Positions 42,833 through 49,784 of a stretch of 64,000 nucleotides of DNA are shown here, one piece after another. How positions within the stretch are numbered: position 1 is the first letter of the stretch; every line of letters begins with the position of its first letter. Below the pieces are notes generated by a model. It made no database searches. It was given only the letters and a program-made list of their open reading frames with translations, and was not told the DNA's origin. The DNA comes from Arthrobacter sp. SLBN-122 (GTDB lineage: Bacteria > Actinomycetota > Actinomycetes > Actinomycetales > Micrococcaceae). The position numbers and the translations under genes were made by a program. The DNA is taken from the NCBI RefSeq assembly GCF_006715165.1, contig NZ_VFMS01000001.1, forward strand, positions 3,286,001 to 3,350,000, read 5' to 3'.

Positions 42833-44311
42833 GTGATCCCCGAGAATACCGGCCCGGCCGCTGTAATCGTTCTGGCAGCAGGCGCCGGTACCCGGATGAA
42901 GTCGCGTACACCGAAAATCCTGCACGAAATCGGCGGCCTGTCCATGGTGGGCCACGCACTCCGTGCCGCCCGCAGCATCAACCCGCAGCGGCTCGCCATT
43001 GTGGTGCGGCACGAACGGGACCTGGTGGAAAGCCACGTCGCCGCGCTGGATCCGCAGGCAGTGATTGTGGACCAGGACGACATCCCCGGCACGGGCCGCG
43101 CCGTGGAGGCCGCACTCCAGGCACTGCACGCGGAACAGGACCTGGCAGGAACCGTCGTGGTCACCTACGGCGACGTGCCCCTGCTTTCGGCTGAACTGCT
43201 CACCGAACTCGTGGCCACCCACGAACGCGACGGCAACGCCGTTACCGTCCTCACTGCAGTCCTTGACGACGCCACCGGCTACGGCCGGATCCTGCGCGGG
43301 GAAGACGGCTCCGTTACCGGCATCCGCGAACACAAGGACGCCACCGAGGCCGAGCGGCTGATCCGGGAGGTCAACTCCGGAATCTACGCCTTTGACGCCG
43401 CAGTGCTCCGCGAGGCCCTGGGCAAGGTCACCACCGACAACGCCCAGGGTGAGAAATACCTCACCGACGTGCTGGGGCTGGCCCGTGAGTCAGGCGGCCG
43501 GGTGGCTGCCGTGGTCACCGCCGACCGCTGGCAGGTGGAGGGCGCCAACGACCGCGTCCAGCTTGCCGCCCTCGGCGCCGAACTGAACCGGCGCACCGTG
43601 GAAGCCTGGATGCGGGCCGGCGTCACCGTCGTCGACCCTGCAACCACCTGGATCGATTCCTCCGTCACCCTGGACGAGGACGTCCGCCTCCTGCCCAACA
43701 CCCAGTTGCACGGCGCCACCAGCGTGGCCAGGGACGCCGTCGTGGGTCCCGACACCACCCTGACCGACGTCACCGTGGGCGAGGGGGCCACGGTGATCCG
43801 CACCCACGGCTCCGGCTCCGTGATCGGCCCGCGCGCCGCCGTCGGCCCCTTCACGTACCTTCGCCCCGGCACGGTGCTGGGTGAAAAGGGCAAGATCGGT
43901 GCCTTCTATGAAACCAAGAACGTCACTATCGGCCGCGGCTCCAAGCTGTCCCACCTGGGTTATGCCGGTGACGCTGAAATCGGCGAGGACACCAACATCG
44001 GCTGTGGAAACATCACCGCGAATTACGACGGCGAGAAGAAGCACCGCACGGTCATCGGCTCGGGCGTCCGTACAGGCTCCAACACCGTCTTTGTTGCCCC
44101 GGTCACCGTGGGGGACGGCGCCTACAGCGGCGCCGGCGCGGTGATCCGCAAGGACGTACCGGCAGGCGCACTGGCGCTGAGCGTTGCCGCCCAGCGCAAC
44201 GCCGAAGGATGGGTCCCCGCGAACCGGCCGGGAACCCGCTCCGCCGAACTGGCCCAGGCGGCCACCAAAGACTCCTCAAGTACCCCGGCATCTACAGAAG
44301 AGGGCAAGTAA
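42833..44311 (+). CDS. glmU: Bifunctional UDP-N-acetylglucosamine diphosphorylase / glucosamine-1-phosphate N-acetyltransferase
   Basis: 492 residues. The N-terminal pyrophosphorylase domain begins with VLAAGAGTRMKSRTPKILHE (about 11-30), with VTYGDVPLL near residue 110. From about residue 255 the left-handed beta-helix acetyltransferase domain shows hexapeptide repeats, with YLRPGTVLGEKGKIGAF, ETKNVTIGRGSKLSHLGYAG and the NYDGEKKHRT catalytic loop. It makes UDP-GlcNAc for peptidoglycan. The C-terminal 35 residues are Thr/Ser/Ala-rich. GTG 42833 has AAGGAGAG upstream. prs follows 2 bp after the stop. Confidence 0.97.
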   Translation: MIPENTGPAAVIVLAAGAGTRMKSRTPKILHEIGGLSMVGHALRAARSINPQRLAIVVRHERDLVESHVAALDPQAVIVDQDDIPGTGRAVEAALQALHAEQDLAGTVVVTYGDVPLLSAELLTELVATHERDGNAVTVLTAVLDDATGYGRILRGEDGSVTGIREHKDATEAERLIREVNSGIYAFDAAVLREALGKVTTDNAQGEKYLTDVLGLARESGGRVAAVVTADRWQVEGANDRVQLAALGAELNRRTVEAWMRAGVTVVDPATTWIDSSVTLDEDVRLLPNTQLHGATSVARDAVVGPDTTLTDVTVGEGATVIRTHGSGSVIGPRAAVGPFTYLRPGTVLGEKGKIGAFYETKNVTIGRGSKLSHLGYAGDAEIGEDTNIGCGNITANYDGEKKHRTVIGSGVRTGSNTVFVAPVTVGDGAYSGAGAVIRKDVPAGALALSVAAQRNAEGWVPANRPGTRSAELAQAATKDSSSTPASTEEGK

Positions 44312-44313
44312 CA

Positions 44314-45294
44314 ATGAGTGAAATTACGGCGCACGGCGAGAAGAAGCTGGTGCTCGCCACTGGGCGGGCCCATCCGGAGCTTGCCCGGGAAATCGCCAAG
44401 GAACTCGGCACTGACCTCCTTCCCGTTGATGCCTACGACTTCGCCAACGGCGAGATCTATGTCCGGGCCGGCGAGAGCGTGCGCGGCACCGACGCCTTCG
44501 TGATCCAGGCGCACCCCGCACCGCTGAACAACCACCTCATGGAACAGCTGATCATGATCGATTCGCTGAAGCGGGCCTCCGCCAAGCGCATCACCGTGGT
44601 TTCACCGTTCTACCCCTACGCCCGGCAGGACAAGAAGGGCCGCGGCCGCGAGCCCATCTCCGCCCGCCTGGTGGCGGACCTCTACAAAACCGCCGGCGCG
44701 GACCGCATCATGAGCGTGGACCTGCACACCTCCCAGATCCAGGGTTTCTTCGACGGGCCGGTGGACCACCTGATGGCCATCCCGCTCCTGGCGGATTACA
44801 TCCGCACCCGCGTTGACGCCGAGAACATCACCGTGGTCTCCCCGGACACCGGCCGCGTTCGGGTGGCAGAGCAGTGGGCTGAGCGGCTGGGCGGGGCGCC
44901 CCTCGCCTTCGTCCACAAGAGCCGTGACCTCACTGTTCCCAACCAGGCTGTCTCCAAGACCGTGGTGGGCCAGATCGAGGGACGCACCTGCGTCCTCATC
45001 GATGACATGATCGATACCGGCGGAACCATCTCCGGGGCCGTCACGGTCCTGAAGAACGCCGGCGCCAAGGATGTCATCATCGCCGCAACGCACGCCGTCT
45101 TCTCGGATCCGGCCGCACGCCGTCTCTCTGAGTCCGGCGCACGCGAAGTAGTGGTCACCAACACCCTGCCGCTGAATTCCTCCCAGCAGTTCCCGCAGTT
45201 GACGGTCCTTTCGATCGCACCGCTGATTGCCAGGGCCATCCGTGAAGTGTTCGACGACGGTTCCGTCACCAGCCTCTTCGACGGCAAGGCCTAG
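44314..45294 (+). CDS. prs: Ribose-phosphate diphosphokinase
   Basis: 326 residues. It makes PRPP from ribose-5-P and ATP for purine, pyrimidine, His and Trp synthesis. SFYPYARQDKKGRGREP-like catalytic flexible loop (FYPYARQDKKGRGREPIS), DLHTSQIQGFFDGPVDHL and the PRPP loop VLIDDMIDTGGTI are present. ATG 44314 has AGAGGG about 9 nt upstream; the frame is open to 44209 inside glmU. Cotranscribed with glmU and followed by a terminator. Confidence 0.97.
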   Translation: MSEITAHGEKKLVLATGRAHPELAREIAKELGTDLLPVDAYDFANGEIYVRAGESVRGTDAFVIQAHPAPLNNHLMEQLIMIDSLKRASAKRITVVSPFYPYARQDKKGRGREPISARLVADLYKTAGADRIMSVDLHTSQIQGFFDGPVDHLMAIPLLADYIRTRVDAENITVVSPDTGRVRVAEQWAERLGGAPLAFVHKSRDLTVPNQAVSKTVVGQIEGRTCVLIDDMIDTGGTISGAVTVLKNAGAKDVIIAATHAVFSDPAARRLSESGAREVVVTNTLPLNSSQQFPQLTVLSIAPLIARAIREVFDDGSVTSLFDGKA

Positions 45295-45310
45295 GCACAA
45301 CACCCAGACT

Positions 45311-45361
45311 GGTCCTGCTCCCGGCGGCTGCCGCCCAGCCGCTGCGGAGCAGGACCCGTTT
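45311..45361 (+). terminator. Terminator after prs
   Basis: GGTCCTGCTCC (45311-45321) pairs with GGAGCAGGACC (45346-45356), followed by CGTTTT. Confidence 0.75.
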
Positions 45362-45446
45362 TCGGTATTCCGTTCCGGCGCTGGTAAGCTGGTCAGCGAT
45401 ACCTTGGCGAGGGAGGGCACAGCCTCCGTTATCGACTGGGTCTGAA

Positions 45447-45480
45447 CAGTCCTTCATTTGAAGGACTGCCTTCTTGAAGG
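45447..45480 (+). promoter_or_regulatory. Tandem hairpins in the rplY leader
   Basis: CAGTCCTTCA-TT-TGAAGGACTG (45447-45468) is directly followed by CCTTC-TT-GAAGG (45469-45480). GAAGG of the first can also pair with CCTTC of the second, so alternative folds are possible. A TAAGCT -10 box near 45385-45390 would give a leader of about 170 nt. There is no U-tract behind the hairpins. Confidence 0.45.
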
Positions 45481-45563
45481 GCCGCCATCCGGCGCCCGGC
45501 GTTGAAGGTCACACCAGACCTCCGCCCTTGCTGAACACCGTTTAGTCTTTCAAGGAGATTTCC

Positions 45564-46175
45564 ATGTCTGAGCAGAAGCTCGCAGCAGAACTGCGCACCG
45601 AATTCGGCAAGGGCTACGCCCGCCGCGCCCGGATGAACAACCAGATCCCCGCCGTCATCTACGGCCACGGCGCAGAGCCCATCCACGTCACCCTCCCGGC
45701 GAAGGCCACCACCCTGGCCGTCCGCACCGCCAACGCCCTGCTGTCCCTGGACATCAACGGTGAAGGCCACCTGGCCCTGGTGAAGGACGTCCAGCGCGAT
45801 CCCGTAAAGCAGATCATCGAGCACATCGACCTCCTGACCGTCCGCCAGGGCGAGAAGGTCACGGTTGACGTTCCGGTCCACGTTGAAGGCGAAACCGCTC
45901 CCGGCACCGTGCACAACCTGGAACTGAACGTTGTATCCCTCGAGGCTGAGGCAACGCACCTGCCCGAGTCCGTCGTCGTCAGCATCGAAGGCCGTGGCGC
46001 CGGCGAGCACATCCACGCCTCCGACCTGGTCCTGCCCAAGGGTTCGGCTCTCCTGACCGACGCCGAGGCTCTCGTCGTGAACATCTCCGAGGCCACCGCT
46101 ACCGAAGAAGAGACCGAAGCTGCCGCCGAGGCAGCAGAGGAAGCTCCCGCAGCCGAAGAAGCCGCAGCCGAGTAA
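45564..46175 (+). CDS. rplY: 50S ribosomal protein L25 / general stress protein Ctc
   Basis: 203 residues, the long two-domain form (TL5/Ctc). The 5S rRNA-binding L25 domain is in about the first 95 residues ([35 protein letters not shown]). A beta C-terminal domain follows, then an acidic Glu/Ala tail. ATG 45564 follows a perfect AAGGAG. The gene order prs-rplY-pth is typical. A 17-bp-stem terminator follows. Confidence 0.96.
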   Translation: MSEQKLAAELRTEFGKGYARRARMNNQIPAVIYGHGAEPIHVTLPAKATTLAVRTANALLSLDINGEGHLALVKDVQRDPVKQIIEHIDLLTVRQGEKVTVDVPVHVEGETAPGTVHNLELNVVSLEAEATHLPESVVVSIEGRGAGEHIHASDLVLPKGSALLTDAEALVVNISEATATEEETEAAAEAAEEAPAAEEAAAE

Positions 46176-46190
46176 TTACCCGGCAATGTG

Positions 46191-46227
46191 TGACTGTGGC
46201 CGGACCCTGAGGGTCCGGCCACAGTCA
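46191..46227 (+). terminator. Terminator after rplY
   Basis: A perfect 17-bp stem (46191-46207 with 46211-46227) and a 3-nt loop, without a U-tract. The outer bases resemble those of the hairpin after rpf. Confidence 0.75.
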
Positions 46228-46268
46228 TGTCCGAAGGCAGGGCTTCATGTCCGCCAAGACCGCCCCCA

Positions 46269-46274
46269 TAGGAT
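46269..46274 (+). promoter_or_regulatory. Leaderless -10 box for pth
   Basis: TAGGAT, 7 nt, then ATG 46282. Confidence 0.6.
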
Positions 46275-46281
46275 TGACTCC

Positions 46282-46887
46282 ATGACAGATAGCTGGCTGA
46301 TCGTCGGCCTCGGCAACCCAGGCACGCAGTACCAAGGCAACCGGCACAACGTGGGCCAGATGGTGCTCGATGAACTGGCCGCCCGTGTTGGGTCCGGCTT
46401 CAAGACCCACAAAGCCCGCGCCCAGGTCCTCGAAGGCCGGTTGGGTATCGGTGGTCCGCGGGTGGTGCTGGCCAAGCCGATGAGCTACATGAATGTCTCA
46501 GGCGGGCCCGTCTCCGCCCTGGCCAATTTCTACGGAATCCCCGCGGACCACGTGGTGGCCGTCCACGATGAGATCGACATCCCCTTCAACACGGTCAAGC
46601 TCAAGCTCGGTGGCGGCGAGGGCGGCCACAACGGGTTGCGGGACATCTCCAAGGCGCTGGGTACCAAGGACTACCTGAGGGTCCGGGTAGGGGTGGGAAG
46701 GCCGCCCGGCAGGATGGACACCGCTGACTACGTGCTGCGTGACTTCGGCACTGCGGAACTGAAGGAATTGCCCTTCCTGCTGGACGATGCAGCGGATGCC
46801 GTCGAGTTCCTGCTCCGCGACGGGCTGAATGCCGCCCAGCAGAGATTCCACCCGGCCAAGTCGGGATCACAACAGCCGGAATCGTAA
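46282..46887 (+). CDS. pth: Peptidyl-tRNA hydrolase
   Basis: 201 residues. It frees tRNA from peptidyl-tRNA dropped by the ribosome. [20 protein letters not shown] holds the catalytic His, [13 protein letters not shown] and VHDEIDIPF the active-site Asp, and [13 protein letters not shown] the glycine loop. ATG 46282 has a leaderless-type promoter; the frame is open to 46186 across a terminator, which argues against a longer protein. In many actinobacteria mfd follows closely; here it is about 10.5 kb away. Confidence 0.96.
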   Translation: MTDSWLIVGLGNPGTQYQGNRHNVGQMVLDELAARVGSGFKTHKARAQVLEGRLGIGGPRVVLAKPMSYMNVSGGPVSALANFYGIPADHVVAVHDEIDIPFNTVKLKLGGGEGGHNGLRDISKALGTKDYLRVRVGVGRPPGRMDTADYVLRDFGTAELKELPFLLDDAADAVEFLLRDGLNAAQQRFHPAKSGSQQPES

Positions 46888-46996
46888 AAGTTCCCTTTGA
46901 CCCTATTTCCTTGTCAGTGCCACGGGGTACTCTTCTTCCTATGCGGGGGAGCAATGGGGCTACATCCCGCTATTGCAGGATGTAGGGGAAAAGTTC

Positions 46997-49732
46997 ATGT
47001 CAATCGAGCCACTCAGCTGGGGACGTGGGTCAACACCTCAGGGTGACGGGCTGCCCACGTCAACCTCCGCAGCCACGGAGGGCCAGCAATGGTCCATGCC
47101 TGCACGAAGCGCCAACCTCGACGCCGTCCGCACCGCCCTCACCAGCGAGGACTCCCTCGGAGCAGTCATCACCGGTGCCAGGGGCGTGGGTAAATCCTCC
47201 CTTGCGCGGGCGGCTGTGGCAGACCTTGGCCCCGATGTCTGGTCGCTGCAGCTCCGCAGCGGCCCCTCCGGTTCCAACACCCCCTACGGCTGCCTGTCGT
47301 TCCTGTTGGCCCGGCTCCCGCAGGCCTACATGGGTTCGCCCACTGCCATTCTGCGGGGCATTACTTCGCTGATCCGCAGCGACGCCGCGGGCCGGCCCTG
47401 CGTCATAACCCTGGACACGTCCGCCTGTATCGACGACATGAGCGCGGGCGTGCTGTTGAATGTCCTGCTGACTGGAACGGCGAAGATCATCGCCGTCGCC
47501 CCGAATGCCAGCGACCTGCCTGCGGACTTCCACTGGCTGCTGACGGAGCGGAAGCTAACGGAGGTGAGGCTCAACAACCTCAACGAGCTGCAAACCCGGC
47601 AGGTCCTCCTGTCACTGCTGGGCCACCGCGTCGCTTCCTCCCTGGTCACCACCTACCACCAGATGGTGGGCGGAAACCCCCTGCTGCTCAAAGCCCTGGT
47701 CACCGAACAGCAGCTCTCCGGGAACCTGGTCCTGTCGGACTCGGTATGGACACTGCGGGACAAAGTGGTGCTCGACGGCGCTGCCAGCCTTGACGACATC
47801 GTCCGGTCGCGCTGGTCCCGGGAGACACCCGGGACGCGGGACGTCATCGAAATGCTTTCCTGTGCCCGGCGGGTGGAACTGGCCGGCCTCACCGCGATCT
47901 ACGGCGCGGACGTCGTAGCGGACATGGAGGACGGCGGCCTGCTGGAGATCGACGACTCCGAGCACCGCTGGGTGTCGCTGCGGGAGAAATACATCGGAGA
48001 CGTCGTCAGGACCTGGCTGAGCATTTCCCGGCGCAGGGAGCTGCGCAGCATGTTGCTGGGCGGCCAGGAGCCGGATCCGGCGGCCATGACCGTGGAAGAA
48101 CTGATGTCCTTCGCCGCCTGGACCCACGAGTGCGAGGCCGAACTGAGCCCGGCACTGGCGCTCGCAGCCGCCCAGGCCGCAGTCCAGCTCTTCGACCCCC
48201 GTTTTGCCTTGACCTACGCAGAAATGGTGCAGCGGACCAACGCAGGATGGGCACCGGCGCAACGGCAAAAGGCCGCGGCATACCTTCAGCTGGACATGCC
48301 GGACCAGGCACTGTCTGCCCTGGACGCCATTTCCCAGCCTGAACTCGAGGCCCTTGACCCCCAGGAGTACGCCGAGGTGGTCGCCGCCAAAGCCCGGGTC
48401 ATGCTCTGCCTTCCGGACCAGGCAGGCAAGGTCCGGGAACTGCTCGCCGCGGCGCGGGAACGGCTTGAGACAGCGGACAACAGCCCTTCCTGGCCTGAAC
48501 CCGCAGCGGTTGCAGCAAACCGGATCTCCCTGAGTGAGTTCGAGTACCAGGCCCATGCGGGCGATTACGCCGCCATGATCCCTGCGCTCGAGCGGGCGGC
48601 CGATCCGTCCGCCAACCCGGACACCGGGTTCCGGCTCCAGTCCGCAGTCATCCTGATGAGCGCACTGGCCCTGACCGGACGCGAAATGGACGCGCTGGGG
48701 CTCATGCGAAAGCTCGGCGGCCAGCTCACTGACGCCTCGCACATCGTGGGCCTGCGCGAACGCTATGCCAGGGAGGCTTACTTCGTCGCGCTGATCACTG
48801 GCCAGTGGCGGCGCTGCATCGACCTCCTGAGCCCCTTCAGCACCGGGCAGACCCACCGCCTCCCATACCGCAGTGCGGCCACCGAACTCGCGGCCGGCGT
48901 GGCCTTTGTGTTCTCCGGCCGCGGTGAGGCAGCCCTGGAGCCTTTGATCTCAGCTGCTGCCCAGCTTGAGTTGCAGCCTGTCCAGACCGCGCTGCGGACC
49001 GCCTACGCGGCTACGGCTTTGGCGTACGCCCAGACCGGCAATGCCACGCTCGCCCGCAAGTACCTGGCCAAACTGCAGAGGACACCCGGCAGGGCTGGGT
49101 TCGCCACGGAGAGCATCATCGATTTCTGTTCGCTCGTGGCCGGGCGCTGGCTGGGCGACTCGGAGGCAGTGGCAGCCTTGAAGCAAGGGGCCCGCCGGAA
49201 CCTTGAGGCGGACAGGCATACGGTCGCCGGCATCTACCTGCTGGCGGCAACCGTGAATGGCAGCGACGCGGACTTCCGCCTCCTCGAGGAGATCGCTGGC
49301 CACCGGCAGGGCCCGCTGGCCGAAGTTTCGCGGCTGATCGCCGTCGGCAGCAGGTCAAAGGATGCCAAAGCCCTCCTCGCCGGCGGTGAAATCGCTGCAA
49401 CGCTGGAACTCGACGCCGTTGAGGCCCGGTGCATGGCGCTTGCGGTGGACTTCGCCCGGCAGGACGGGGACGCCCTTTCGGCGAGGACGGCGCAGGCGCG
49501 CCTGGACATCCTGGCCGCCACTGTGGCGAACCTTCCCATCGTTCCCAGCAGCGGGAGCCCGCTGCTGACCAGCCGGGAACGGCAGATCGCCCGGATGGCC
49601 GGCCGCGGCGTCTCGAACCGTGACATCGCCATGGAAATGGGCGTTTCCGTGCGCACGGTGGAAGGCCACCTGTACCAGGTCTTCACCAAACTTGGCGTGA
49701 CTTCAAGGGGTGATCTGACTGGACTCGTCTAA
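46997..49732 (+). CDS. Large LuxR-family regulator with degenerate Walker B (first of a pair)
   Basis: 911 residues, built like LAL/STAND regulators: P-loop NTPase (about 40-330), a long helical TPR-like region, and a C-terminal LuxR helix-turn-helix. Walker A is ITGARGVGKSS (about 58-68). At the expected Walker B site it has VITLDTSACIDD (about 136-147) instead of the usual VDDAHxLDD, so ATP hydrolysis may be impaired. The HTH is LTSRERQIARMAGRGVSNRD followed by VSVRTVEGHLYQVFTKLGV. ATG 46997 has GGGGAAAAG upstream. The second regulator begins near or inside its 3' end. Target genes and signal are unknown. Confidence 0.87.
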   Translation: MSIEPLSWGRGSTPQGDGLPTSTSAATEGQQWSMPARSANLDAVRTALTSEDSLGAVITGARGVGKSSLARAAVADLGPDVWSLQLRSGPSGSNTPYGCLSFLLARLPQAYMGSPTAILRGITSLIRSDAAGRPCVITLDTSACIDDMSAGVLLNVLLTGTAKIIAVAPNASDLPADFHWLLTERKLTEVRLNNLNELQTRQVLLSLLGHRVASSLVTTYHQMVGGNPLLLKALVTEQQLSGNLVLSDSVWTLRDKVVLDGAASLDDIVRSRWSRETPGTRDVIEMLSCARRVELAGLTAIYGADVVADMEDGGLLEIDDSEHRWVSLREKYIGDVVRTWLSISRRRELRSMLLGGQEPDPAAMTVEELMSFAAWTHECEAELSPALALAAAQAAVQLFDPRFALTYAEMVQRTNAGWAPAQRQKAAAYLQLDMPDQALSALDAISQPELEALDPQEYAEVVAAKARVMLCLPDQAGKVRELLAAARERLETADNSPSWPEPAAVAANRISLSEFEYQAHAGDYAAMIPALERAADPSANPDTGFRLQSAVILMSALALTGREMDALGLMRKLGGQLTDASHIVGLRERYAREAYFVALITGQWRRCIDLLSPFSTGQTHRLPYRSAATELAAGVAFVFSGRGEAALEPLISAAAQLELQPVQTALRTAYAATALAYAQTGNATLARKYLAKLQRTPGRAGFATESIIDFCSLVAGRWLGDSEAVAALKQGARRNLEADRHTVAGIYLLAATVNGSDADFRLLEEIAGHRQGPLAEVSRLIAVGSRSKDAKALLAGGEIAATLELDAVEARCMALAVDFARQDGDALSARTAQARLDILAATVANLPIVPSSGSPLLTSRERQIARMAGRGVSNRDIAMEMGVSVRTVEGHLYQVFTKLGVTSRGDLTGLV

Positions 49733-49784
49733 CGGCCACAAACCGGCCACTGCGCACCGGCTCCTGACGGGACGGAGGGAGCCG

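Noticed and set aside
46186..46281. Longer N-terminus for pth
   Set aside because: It would run through the rplY terminator hairpin, and the conserved protein starts exactly at ATG 46282 behind a promoter.
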